DNA of 22,514 nucleotides from Neolecta irregularis DAH-3 (GCA_001929475.1 LXFE01001113.1:1-22514), one strand, 5' to 3'. Numbered from the stretch's first letter, positions 1 to 9,902 are shown. The notes: a model not told the origin generated them from the sequence alone. Program-made: numbers and translations.

Positions 1-311
1 CTTATCTCAGTAATCTATTTTATCTCTACTTCCGGGGAGGCTGGTACACTGCTGTGCAGCCATTTGGCCGCTCCCGGGTTTTCTACCTCGGTAATTTCCT
101 GTTTTCGCGTTCTCTTATTTTGTCGCTCTGCTCTTTCCGTTTGTTACCAGCCTGCTGCCGGCAGCTATAAACATGGGCTGTCTTTCTTCTTTCTAGTTTA
201 GCCAATTGTATTAACTTATTTCCGTTTCAAAGTCTTGACGACCCAAGCGACTGAAAGCCAATACCACCACGCTCACCTATCAACAATTAACAATCTATTA
301 TAATCCTATAA
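1..311. other. Upstream non-coding stretch
   Basis: No convincing coding exon was found in these 311 bases on either strand. The part just before the first ATG is AT-rich with several short A/T tracts, as expected for a fungal promoter and 5' leader. The far left (about 1-180) is C/T-rich and could be the end of a neighbouring transcript cut by the window edge. Nothing is diagnostic. Confidence 0.4.
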
Positions 312-1746
312 ATGCCTGCAACATCTAGCTACACCCTGCGTGCAACAAGCGGGTCTGGAATAGTACGTAGAAATAACAAGTTAACCAAGTCTTATTGGTA
401 CAGCGCCTGCTCACCTTTCATCTACACAAATTATACACAACCCGCAGATACAACCACTCACATGTTGCCAAACTCTTCTTGCTCTTTCTGCCTTTGGCAA
501 TGGGGCATTTCACAGACCTCACAAGCACATCCGAACACACTGGAGTCTGCTACACTAGTTCATACGAAATATTTTTTAACACGGGCTTGACGCACGAAAA
601 TGAAGCAAAACTTTTCTGTGAAAAGAAATGCCTTGAGGCCAAATATTTCTGCAAATCGTTCATCCTTTCTCACAAGAAAGAGTTTCCATATAACTGCGAA
701 ATATATGGGAAGCCGATTTCCCAATTGTCCATTAAATCTTGGGAGAAAACTGGCTCACTAAATATATTTCAGTAAGTGTTTGTGACTGAAGGTGGTTTTG
801 ATAATCTAGGCTTTCTGAATCAGAACAAGTCGAACCCGTTGAGGAGAGGTTTTCTCATGATCATCATCCAGAATCCCACTGGATCAGCGATCTTGAAAAG
901 GGGTATGGTTTAAGCGATCCGTTTGGATTGTCAAAGGGCTTCCTCGAGAATCTCATAAAGGCTTGCACATCTGCCATGAAGAGCGAACAATCAACAGCAC
1001 TCGCTAGAAATATTAATCGAAAAACAGTCCCTGACCTTGTAGCATTTTCTGGCCACAAGATCTTGGAGAGCGTTAAATCACTTTCAGAATATTTTGCAAC
1101 CGTTGTGTTTATTTTTCTGGATATATTCTGCCCGCATATTAACCCAGACATAAAGACTATTTACGATCCAATCAAAAACCAGCTTTCCATCCGTGGACCG
1201 AATATCGACATGCTAGTCGTTTCGTTCGGGCTTCGTGATTATGTGATAGTACGAGACGCGCTAAACAACCCAGAAGAGCCTTTGAAGGTTGCTGTATCAA
1301 GTGAATTGCGAAGAAATAGCTTGTTAGGGGTAGGCATTGACGACCTTGACCCCGACGACGACTTTGACGTTGACTCTGTTGACGTTGACTACGAAGACCA
1401 CAACATTGTGGCACTGTTTCAACAAGCAATGGAGACAAAGATCCAGGAAGTCGAAGTTGAATATGATCATCTCTTGCAAACCCATGCCCCCTCGGACATC
1501 ATTGGACAAGTTACAGCTATAGACGTATTGAACTACGTTCTACACGCACTCCTTGAACCTAACAGGCTTTCAGGCGACTATCCTGTTCAAATAGATGGGG
1601 TTAAGATTATATTCTATCAAGACCTGGTAACTGCTGTGCTCTCCAAGGTTTATGCACATGCTGGCATAGCTATGGTTCGATCCAACTTGCACTTAAAAAT
1701 CAAGGCGAAGCAGTATGATGACCTCTCAATCATTCCACACCATTAA
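312..1746 (+). CDS. Unrecognised protein with PAN/apple-like Cys cluster
   Basis: I do not recognise the family. The best model has exons 312-362, 404-771 and 810-1746, with introns of 41 nt (363-403, GTTAACC branch) and 38 nt (772-809). It encodes a hydrophobic segment (KLFLLFLPLAMG, a possible signal anchor) and then a Cys-rich stretch with the pattern FCEKKC, YFCKSF, YNCEIY. That order resembles a PAN/apple module (family knowledge; weak match). The middle has an Asp-rich block (DDLDPDDDFDVDSVDVDYED), and the C-terminal third is an ordinary globular-looking sequence. The start is uncertain: an in-frame ATG at 500 would give a shorter form. The 3' end is also uncertain: a 59-nt GT-AG intron at 1713-1771 would replace the last residues with a tail ending at 1886. 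A secreted or membrane-anchored protein is inference. Confidence 0.5.
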
Positions 1747-1886
1747 TAATCTCAAATGTATGTTATCAAAGGTCAGAGGTTTCTTGTTTTGGTTTAAATG
1801 TTTATGTACGCTCCGAGTTAGCTTTTTCAAGGGATTATTTTTCAATAAAACAATTCTACGACTCGTTTCTCCCGCCCTGGGCATAG

Positions 1887-2381
1887 CCTGTGGAGCAGCT
1901 TGTTTGGGAAAACAGCATTGGCTGCGAGGTGGCGTCAAACCTTATCTTGAATCTTTCTTCATCCTGGAATGGGTTTATTGGTTGAAGCAGAAGAAATTTG
2001 TATCAAGAGGGAAATTTGAGAGTGTATTGCAATCTACACTCGAAAGGTTTGCTCATTGTGATGTCACGAGCCCCGTGAATAGCTGTGAAGTGGGGAGGTT
2101 TGTTGTGCTAGTCCTTATTATGAGTCGATGGAGAAAATAAATGTTCATTGTTAGCCACCCTACTGGCCGAAACACCATTCGTGGCAGATATTTACTGGGG
2201 TGGTAGGACGGACATATGAATCGCCCATCGACTATTCGATTGTGCTTGTCGATCTGGCGAGGAGTTTTCGCGGAAAACCAGGGCAAACAAGCGGCGTGAG
2301 GGAGGATTTTCTTGCTATGCGCGCAGTCACGTGACTGCACCTAACCGCCAGCCTAATGCCAATTATCCTCCCTTTACGCCC
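1887..2381. other. Intergenic region upstream of glucosidase II beta
   Basis: This holds the 3' flank of the first gene and the promoter of the next. An open frame runs from 1715 to 2140, but its product is hydrophobic, low in charge and matches nothing I know. The one clear element is a 16-bp palindrome at 2323-2338, described separately. No RNA gene was seen. Confidence 0.4.
2323..2338. promoter_or_regulatory. 16-bp palindrome with CACGTG core
   Basis: The bases GCAGTCACGTGACTGC form a perfect inverted repeat centred between 2330 and 2331, ending 43 bp before the glucosidase II beta ATG. The core CACGTG, and especially GTCACGTGAC, is the classic site of bHLH factors (Cbf1/Pho4 class in fungi). 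Each half also contains CAGTCAC, which resembles the HomolD box of fission-yeast promoters. Regulatory function is inferred from position and symmetry. Confidence 0.55.
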
Positions 2382-4088
2382 ATGAAACAGGCGATCCTGC
2401 TACAGGCCGCACTCGCACTCGCCACCAACGCAGCCTGGGCGCGGCCGCGGGGAGTTTCACCCTCGAGTGCGGCGTGCGTATAACACCTACTAACATACAG
2501 GCGAAGCGGCATACCGCCCGGACAGCCGCGGCCGCTTTGCGTGCCTCGACGGCTCCGGCTCAATTGATGCCGCGCGCATCAACGATGACTACTGCGACTG
2601 TGCGGACGGGTCAGACGAGCCTGGTGCGCTGCTGTTGGCGGCGGCTTCTGCTGACACGCAGGCACGGCCGCCTGCCCGAACGGCGTCTTTTTCTGCGAGA
2701 ACACCGGCCACCTGCCCGCCTCCATTGCATCCTCCCGCGTCAACGACGGCGTGTGCGAGCCCGAGTGCTGCGACGGCTCAGACGAGTATTCCGGGTTCGC
2801 CTCCTGCCCAAACACCTGCAGCCAGGTCCACCAGGACTATCTTGCGGCGCAGGCAGAGGCCGCCGCCGTGCACCGCCAGGGCTATGCCGCCCGGCTGCGC
2901 TGGACCGCGCAGGGCATCGCGCAGAAATCGCACCTGGAGCACCGCATCCACGACCTCCGGCTGCAGATCGCCGCGGCAACGGCCGAGGAAACAGCCGCCC
3001 ATGCACTCCTGGAGCGCATCCTCGCACAGGAGAGCAGGATCGCCCTACACGGAAGTCCCCTCAAGGCTGCCTGTGCCCAAACGATCGACCAGTACAAGCA
3101 GGTCGTCTCTGCGCTGCGCCAGCAAACCACACTCCTCGAGTCCCGCATCAGCCAATACCAGCTTCTCTTGGGCGATCTCAAACGCGACCACAACCAAAAC
3201 TACCATGACATGGCTGTCAAAGGCGCCATCAACGGCTATGAAGAGCTATCGGCCACACAATTCCCCCCTAACCCTCACTCGGACGAAGAACTTGACGCTT
3301 TTGAACTGGGGGCCTTCTACCAGGAAGTTCTTGACGAAGCGAGCTCCCAACAGCACGACGAATACCAAGAAGCCGTCTCAACTCGTACCTACCAGCCACG
3401 TACCCGCTAACCCTAGTCTACGACTTTAAAGAATATATACCCGCTCCCGTGTTGAAGTGGCTCCAAGAAAATTACAACCGCGCAAAACAATATCTTTCAG
3501 AGAATGGCTTCATAGGCGGCGGGTCCACTACATCTGCCTCCACCCCAGGAGAATCACCAGGTACGCAAACATTCCAATCCAACTAATTCCAGCGCTCGAA
3601 ACTGCTCGTGAAGCACTCTCCACAGCTCAAAAGAAATTCCAAGATTTGACCCGAGAACTCGGGGACTCGGAACGCGATTTCACCACCTATTTCGGTCCCC
3701 AGGAACTCTGGAGAACTCAAAAAGACGAGTGCATCTCTGCAGACCTTGGCAGCGCTACCTATGAAGTTTGTCACCTTAAACACGTGATTCAACAAAACCA
3801 CAGAGATCACCGACGAACTACCATTGGGTACGGGTATCAGAATTTATCCTGCTTACCAATAGGCAATTCCATAGCTTTCAGAACGGCGGGATGGAGATGC
3901 ATTATCTAAATGGAGAGAAATGCTGGAACGGGCCTATCCGCACTTGTATTGTCAAACTGCACTGTGCCATACAAAATGAGATTCAAAAGGTCGCAGAGGT
4001 CGATAAATGTGCTTGGGAATTACATCTGGGAACACCGGCAGCTTGTGTAGAAACTTACCCTGATACACAAGTAAAAGACGAGTTGTGA
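2382..4088 (+). CDS. GTB1: Glucosidase II beta subunit (PRKCSH/Gtb1)
   Basis: This is the regulatory, lectin-bearing subunit of ER glucosidase II, which trims glucose from N-glycans with the catalytic alpha subunit. Exons are 2382-2466, 2501-2623, 2662-3384, 3417-3560, 3593-3827 and 3863-4088, with introns of 34, 38, 32, 32 and 35 nt, giving 511 aa. The first 20 residues are a signal peptide. RGVSPS opens the mature protein, followed by two LDL-receptor-A-like units ([15 protein letters not shown] and [15 protein letters not shown]), a coiled coil (about residues 95-220) and a C-terminal MRH lectin domain with CWNGPIR and TPAAC. The protein ends in KDEL, an ER-retrieval signal. Intron 1 joins Ser across AGT-GC exactly where the family reads RGVSP. 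In the last MRH segment, the position where I recall a conserved Tyr reads Trp (KCAWEL). The first half is strikingly GC-rich, unlike the second half and the neighbouring genes. Confidence 0.95.
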
Positions 4089-4136
4089 GTCATAGAGATG
4101 CACCGCATTTTTCTATTGCATTAAAGAGGACTACTT

Positions 4137-5238
4137 TTATCTATTTACATAATGTCCATGCTGCGGTATTGAAGGTGAAGTGTGTTTTGGCGTTACTGGT
4201 TCTGATGCGGTCCCGAGTCGAATAAATAAGATAATTACCATCCCCACGATAAGTAACACAAGCAACAGCATAATCTTGCGTTTCCGTGTCTGTTTGTGAT
4301 AATTTGCCGCCTAGAAAGTTAGTAGCATCCCCAACTTTCATACTTGGTCGAGCTCAACATTTGCTGCTTTTACGTGACGCGAGGCGGTTTCAACATTGTA
4401 GTCTATGCGATCGAGTAGCGTACCCTGATCAATCACCATACTTTGCAAATCTTTAAAGATATCAGCTAATTCAATAATTCCCTTTGCGATATCATCGATT
4501 TCTCGTTCCCGCTGAATGATCGCTGCGTCGCTGGGTTGCACATTAGACCACTGAAGTTGTGTCGACTGGGTCGGCGAAATATCGGTAAACCCATCATCGC
4601 TAATCGACGTTCCCGTCCTATCTATTCCTGTCCCCGCCCCCATTCTCAGCCCTCTCGGTTAGCCCAGTCCCTCAAACCAAATACGCTTCAAATATGCAGA
4701 TTGCTTTTTACGGAATTGAGTAGACAAGTCTTGCACTTTGGAGGCAAGTGAAACTTGAATGTTATGAGCCATTACTACTTGCGCATCTGAATCCAATTCC
4801 TGAGCTTGTTTTTGTACTCGTTTAATCAGCTGCTGGCACTCCCGAAAACTCTGACCCAAAAGGTCAGCTCCAAAACAGATGAGGAGCGAGGTGCGCAAAA
4901 CATACTTGTGTGATTTCATGCGTCAACTGTTCAATTTCTCGTTCTTCGTCCCGCCTATCAACGAATCCTGGCAATGCATGTTTCTCATGTAACTTGTCCA
5001 AACGGAAGCTTTTCTTTCGTACCGTTTCAAGTATATCTGCGACTTGATCGGAAATATCAGCCCACCGAGGTGGTAGTATATCCATCTCGATAACCAGATC
5101 TGTTCCACCCGTGATCAACCCTTGTCGTTCATCGTCATCTGCTATTCGAAAGGCATTATATTTTATGGGCCCGGTAGGATGATGCGTGTATGACTGGCGG
5201 TAAGAAATATACAGATTCGTACGATTTCGGGTCGCCAT
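4137..5238 (-). CDS. TLG2: t-SNARE Tlg2 / syntaxin 16
   Basis: This Qa-SNARE mediates fusion of endosome-derived vesicles at the trans-Golgi network. In transcription order the exons are 5238-4906, 4850-4685, 4651-4344 and 4310-4137, with introns of 55, 33 and 33 nt, giving 326 aa. The N-terminus (RNRTNLYISYRQSY) is the family's characteristic opening and fixes the start. Then come the motif MDILPPRWADISDQV, a syntaxin Habc-type helical region (about residues 60-180) and the SNARE helix containing REREIDDIAKGIIELADIFK and VIDQGTLLDRIDYN. A basic stretch (KQTRKRK) and a single C-terminal membrane anchor (IMLLLVLLIVGMVIILFI) follow, with a short lumenal tail. The last intron has a perfect TACTAAC branch site. 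The first intron is the longest in the window and ends in a hairpin. The gene faces GTB1 tail to tail and shares a 141-bp divergent promoter with the poly(A) polymerase gene. Confidence 0.95.
4851..4867 (-). repeat. Hairpin spanning branch site and 3' splice site
   Basis: On the TLG2 sense strand the intron ends in CTGACC-TTTTG-GGTCAG, a perfect 6-bp inverted repeat with a 5-nt loop. The left arm contains the only good branch-site match (CTGAC) and the right arm ends in the acceptor CAG. The hairpin would therefore bury both signals. This is seen directly; an effect on splicing is inference. Confidence 0.6.
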
Positions 5239-5379
5239 TTAGCACCAATTGTGGAGTGTTAGTGCGCGTTGATCTCCCAATATCTAACCATCCCCCTCCG
5301 CCTCTCTTGATTTTTTTTCCGCACAATATACCATTCCAATCGAGCGCTTCAAGTTGTGTCGGTCGCCTCAATTATAATT
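5239..5379. promoter_or_regulatory. Divergent TLG2 / TRF4 promoter
   Basis: The 141 bases between the two start codons must hold both promoters and both 5' leaders. There is a C/T-rich tract on the + strand near 5287-5320 (CCCCCTCCGCC, then a T run). No factor site stood out. Confidence 0.6.
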
Positions 5380-7461
5380 ATGATCGATACTACGAGCACG
5401 AATAATCTTGATGCAAACGCAGATTTTATCGCATTCGACTTGGGAGACGTCGAGGAAGAAGAAATTCTAGTCTCAACCGACGAAAAGAAATCACTGCTAC
5501 AAAAGGCGAAAAGTCTAGGCCAATCGCTTCGAGATAAACTAGGTAAAGGCGAAAAGCGAAAACGAGAAGCACAGGAACGAGATGATGATGCTGCAGTTGT
5601 AGATTACAGTAACACTTCACCATGGATCGCTGATAAAAATTACGCAGATGAAAAAGAAGCTGTGAATATGTATGGATGCTTCGTGGAAACAGTATTATTA
5701 ATAACGAATGAAGACTTCATCGAGAAATTCAGGATTTCGTGGCATACATTTCGCCGACGCCCATGGAACATGCAACCCGTCAATATGTAATTAACCGGAT
5801 AAGAAACGTAATTACAAAACACTGGAAGGACACCCAAGTCTCTATTTTCGGGAGTTTCGACACACATTTATATCTCCCCACAAGGCACAATTCGATATTT
5901 ACGATTTGGGAATTAACTAGATTTAGTGATATAGATATCGTGGTCTTGTCAAATGGAACTAGAGTTTATGAAACCCTGCGAGATTTGCGAGAGATGGCTA
6001 ATAAATTGACGAGAGAGGGAATCGCAAGGGAAATGCAAGTCATCGCAAAAGCTTCCGTATCCTCTTTTCCTTGGAACATAACATTAACAAGGGTAAAGGT
6101 TCCAATTATCAAATTTATCGAACGGCAAACTAAACTTCGTGTCGATATTTCGTTTAATAAACCCAGTGGTCTCGTTTCCGCTGCTGTGGTTAAAGAATTC
6201 CTTACAAAATATCCAGCGGCTAGGTGGCTGATTGTCATTGTAAAACATTTTTTGAGTATGAGGGGCATGAATGAAGTGTATTCGGGTGGATTGGGGAGTT
6301 ATGCTGTTACGTGCATTGTTATTAGCTTTCTTCAGGCATATATGGTCTTTTGATTATTGTTAACGGGCAGCTGCATCCTCAAATCGCAAGTGAACGAATA
6401 CAGCCACATAACAATTTGGGCGTCCTTCTCATCGAATTTCTCGAACTGTATGGAAAAAAATTTAATTATGACTCTGTGGGAATCTCAATTGACGGAAAAG
6501 GCTCATATTTCTCCAAAGTATCTTTTCCTGGAAACACAGACTCACAAACCAGGTTGATATAGGATGGATTCGCCCGAATCAACCTTATCTATTATCAATA
6601 CGAGATCCTAGTGATGCAACCAACGACATCGCCAAATCCTCTCATCAGATCCTCAAAGTCCGTTCAACATTCTCCGCTGGCTATGACCTCCTACTCGAAG
6701 AAGTCTATTTGATTCATGACCGGATACCTGACATTCGCCGCAATAGACGATCAAGATATATAGCGGGCTCTATATCTCTTCTGAAAAGCATTCTGGCAGT
6801 GAATAGAGATATTTACAAAGCCCGGGATCATATTGCTCAACTTTGGGCAAGAGGCGAAATTAAGGAAATGCCGTTTCTTGTTGATGATATACCCTATACT
6901 CCACCACTTCGGAAACCCCAGAACCGTGCAGTTGAATTTGTGGCCGTTTCGACTGACGGCGAGTCAGACCACGAAGACTCTCGTCCAAAGCAGAAACAGA
7001 GGAAGGATCTAACTAAAAAGGCTGTAAAACCAGTGGTAAAGAAACCAAATTCTCAAGTGGCATTGGAAAACAGTGCACCAGCACCGAAGAAGAATGATTC
7101 TCGAGCCCTTTCTGCCGAACCTTCTCAACGGCAGAGAAAGAACGCCTCAAAAGGCCCTTCAAAAATAACATCAAGACCGCCTTCTACCGAACCAAGGGCA
7201 TGTATTGATAAACCTTCAAATTCAACCCAAACATCATCAGAACCAGCTAAAAGGAAAAGAGTAAAGAGCGAAAAGGGGAAATCAAAAAAGTCATATCAAT
7301 CAAATGCCCTCCCTCCAGTCCAAGAAGTTTGTGTTATCAATAGTTCGCCAGATTCAAACTCAAATCAAGCTCATCCCACAAAACAATCCATGGACGAAGA
7401 CAGTCGTTACGGTGCGATAGATAAACTTGGAAAAAAAAGCGATCCTATTGTGCTAGATTGA
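5380..7461 (+). CDS. TRF4: Non-canonical poly(A) polymerase Trf4/Cid14 (TRAMP)
   Basis: This nucleotidyltransferase adds short oligo(A) tails to aberrant nuclear RNAs in the TRAMP complex and so feeds them to the exosome. Exons are 5380-5669, 5714-5884, 5927-6056, 6099-6335, 6371-6517 and 6553-7461, with introns of 44, 42, 42, 35 and 35 nt, giving 627 aa. The N-terminus is acidic, then Lys-rich. The catalytic core has GS at about 143-144, the DxD pair (SDID) at about 154-157 and the third Asp (LRVDISF) at about 213. The PAP-associated domain follows (LGVLLIEFLELYGKKFNYD). The tail from about residue 400 is basic and low in complexity, typical of Trf4. Introns 2 (5885-5926) and 4 (6336-6370) begin with GC, not GT. 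Removing them gives LPT-SDID and SFLQ-LHP, exactly as in the family. A GTG upstream at 5356 is open, but ATG 5380 is the first ATG. Confidence 0.94.
5885..5926 (+). other. GC-AG intron inside the Trf4 active site
   Basis: The 42-nt segment starts GCACAA after AG and ends TTTAG, with a TTAAC branch site. It has no in-frame stop, so unspliced RNA would insert 14 residues between LPT and SDID, next to the catalytic Asp pair. No GT donor is available that restores the family sequence. Confidence 0.75.
6336..6370 (+). other. GC-AG intron in Trf4 (GCATAT donor)
   Basis: The 35-nt segment begins GCATAT after CAG and ends TTAACGGGCAG. Without splicing the frame stops at 6351. The only GT alternative would be a 26-nt intron leaving three extra residues, which fits the family less well than SFLQ-LHP. 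Confidence 0.78.
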
Positions 7462-7621
7462 GGGTGGTCCATAACTAGGCGTTATGTACATGTATTAGAG
7501 TTGTTTCTCATTGTTGTGAGAGAAAGTCTCTAGGTGTTCGGTTTGGTTTCTATCAGTTGACTACTAAAGGTCAAGGAATAATGTATACAACTTCTAACTC
7601 TGACTATCTCTACTGGTTTAA
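7462..7621. terminator. Shared 3' flank of TRF4 and DHCR7
   Basis: The two genes converge with 160 bp between stop codons. The spacer is AT-rich and must hold both polyadenylation regions. No sharp signal was identified. Confidence 0.4.
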
Positions 7622-9369
7622 CTAGTAAAGACCCTGAATGATATTAGTGCTTTGCTATGGAAGATACTTACGGGACACAACTTCCATTTGACTTTCTCGC
7701 AGTACATGTCCCAGTATTTGCCATACTTGGCACGACACCGTTTCTCTGACCGAATAATTCGATGATTCAGAAGAATGTACATGTACTAAAATATTAGGAC
7801 ACTCGTTGCAAATTGTTATTACAATAATGTAAAAATATGGCAAAAGGTGATTGAATCCACAGGCCATACACATAGCCATACTCATCAACAGATCACCAAC
7901 ATAGTTGAATTGTCGAGAGAGACCTACAATATCAGCAAGAAAGAAAGACCTGAAAATACATACCCCAGAATCCAGAACATAGAAGAAGACTTTTATGGGT
8001 TTTGCCATCACTGGTAGAATAAACCGTTCTGATAACCTCGGCGGGTTTCCCCCAAATATAGCAATTTCCATCACTGGATCGAACGATGTCTTTTTGATAA
8101 TTCGTCCCACGGAAGATGTAGTACCCAAGAGCACCCATAACAACAATTGCGACAGCAAGCGACGCAGGAAGATCGATCGGATTGATTGAAAGGTATTGAG
8201 CTTGAAGAGTATACATGAATGGCAGCCATACGCAGTCACCCCAAGCAAGGTAGTAGCCAAAATGATCTTGCATTAGAATATAGCTGAACACCGAGGTACC
8301 ATGAGCGATATCGATAGTCCGGAGATACCAATCTTCATTGTAGAAGAAGTCGATGACGTAGGTCGCGTGAATCAGAATAACAAGAATCATGGAATTCGTA
8401 ACATAGCCTTGATCGTTAGCTTTCAAGAGGAGATATACATACCAATCTTCTGGTACTGAAGGGCAGCAAAGCTTAGATCAATCAAGGTCCAAGCCACTAT
8501 TCCTGGGCGTCCATTAAAAAATAATTTGAAATCCCACGTCTTTCCAAGCCTAGGGTTAAACTCGATTCCCATAAACAAGTCATAAGTGATGCTTCCGCTG
8601 AACTTTCTGTCTTCAGGATGCGAAGGGAAGAGATGCGCCTTAACATAGGCAAAGACCGTAAAAAGATATCCAGAGAAGTTTGCAGCTACGAAAAGCCCGC
8701 CCCAATTCTTGGCAATCAAAGCAGGATCAATGATTCCAGCATAGGAAAGCCCCAAATATAAAATATGTGTGACAATATAAACGGGAAACCCATTAACCTA
8801 GAGACATCAATAAGATTTCATAAAGATAGACGCACTTTGTAGAGAAGAAGGTATCCCGCCGGAGTTCGTTGTCCATAACCAATTTTAGAAGGAACAATAG
8901 CATACATGACACCCTGATACAGAAGCCATGCAGAATATCCGATAAAAGCTCCTGTAGAGGGCTTCGGAAGCCATGAAACGAAAGTCCAAACAATCTTCGA
9001 AGCAGTCATACCTTTGCCAAAAAAAAAGGTAGTGGGAGCAATCAAATCGCATCCATGAGTGTAACATGCAGCATAAAAATAGTTCGAAAGCGCAGGAGTG
9101 AAAATGAGCATAAACAGGGACATCAAAGACGTAAAATATGAAATTTCTACATTGTCAGAAAGAGGATTTTGTGCGAAAAAAAGCGAAGAGCTCTCCGATG
9201 CGAGGCCAAGGAAAAAATACAGTACACAAGTTGCAGCAAACGTACCTGAATCACGTCCCCATGTGTTAAAGTTCTTCAAGTTTTTTCCAAGCTTTGCATC
9301 TTCACTAGCATTGGCTCCAGTTGGTATATCGCCTTTCTCAAAGGCTCTTTTTTTGACGAGATTCGCCAT
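7622..9369 (-). CDS. DHCR7: 7-dehydrocholesterol reductase (Delta7-sterol reductase)
   Basis: The ER membrane enzyme uses NADPH to saturate the C7-C8 double bond of Delta5,7-sterols. Exons in transcription order are 9369-8836, 8797-8443, 8407-8300, 8266-7964, 7923-7823, 7785-7672 and 7633-7622, with introns of 38, 35, 33, 40, 37 and 38 nt, giving 508 aa. Multiple membrane segments are visible. Near-identity to animal DHCR7 appears at [81 protein letters not shown], the signature [19 protein letters not shown] and the ending [16 protein letters not shown]. These patterns separate it from ERG24 and ERG4 relatives. The usual RHFNY reads RQFNY here. The last coding exon is only 12 nt (Gly-Leu-Tyr-stop). 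Typical ergosterol-making ascomycetes lack this enzyme (established knowledge), so its presence bears on the organism's lineage and sterols. Confidence 0.95.
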
Positions 9370-9496
9370 TTACGGGACAATTGACCAGGTCAAAGGTTGG
9401 CAACTAGATTAGTTGCCCCCTGAGTGTGGTTGGATGACTTTTAAATAGTGAATACCAAACTAACTAGACTAATCACCTTTATCTTGTACCGCGAAA

Positions 9497-9902
9497 ATGA
9501 TACAAGCCGTCTTGTGGAGGATATTTAAGAAATCTCGCTTTGTTTCTTTTCGACATCGTTGTCTGACCACTTATAAGTCATATAGTTGTATTGTTTCCAC
9601 AAGTAAAAGCGTAGCTGTTCCCTGTAGAAGGGGCGGATATGCTCTACCCGTCCAAATCAAGAGTCTAAGAATCGTTTCGTTTTATCCAAGCTATGTTATG
9701 TCGATCCTGCAAAACTGTAGAACTGCGACCTGCATGTGACAAGTGTATGTTGTCACCCTTCCCAAATCTAGAATATGGGAATGACAAGAATCCAAATTCA
9801 CGGAATCTCCCGTTAAATAAGGTGGAACGAAGAAACAAATCGGGGCTGATATGCATGAGAGTCAGGCAAGCTGTGGGGAGACGATATTATAGCTTGAGTT
9901 AA
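9497..9902 (+). CDS. Candidate small Cys-rich gene, structure unresolved
   Basis: Two open stretches here look protein-like, but I could not join them with confidence. The first, from ATG 9497, begins MIQAVLWRIFKKSRFVSFR, a basic, acid-free start typical of a mitochondrial presequence. The second, 9693-9902, carries C-x2-C-x8-C-x2-C (LCRSCKTVELRPACDKC), a zinc-ribbon-like spacing reminiscent of small mitochondrial ribosomal proteins such as bL32m, but without their other signatures. Several short GT-AG introns could link them, for example one ending at about 9668. The 1-kb gap between two genes in so compact a genome also argues for a gene. The identity is unknown and both the start and splicing are guesses. 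Confidence 0.3.

Noticed and set aside
1715-2140. Open frame of 141 codons downstream of the first gene
   Set aside because: It begins inside the first gene in another frame. The product is hydrophobic with no family match, and a spliced alternative through 1713-1771 explains part of the region better.
2474-3429. Two long + strand frames over the GC-rich part of GTB1
   Set aside because: They are Arg/Pro/Ala-rich shadows produced by high GC. The real frame gives the conserved glucosidase II beta sequence.
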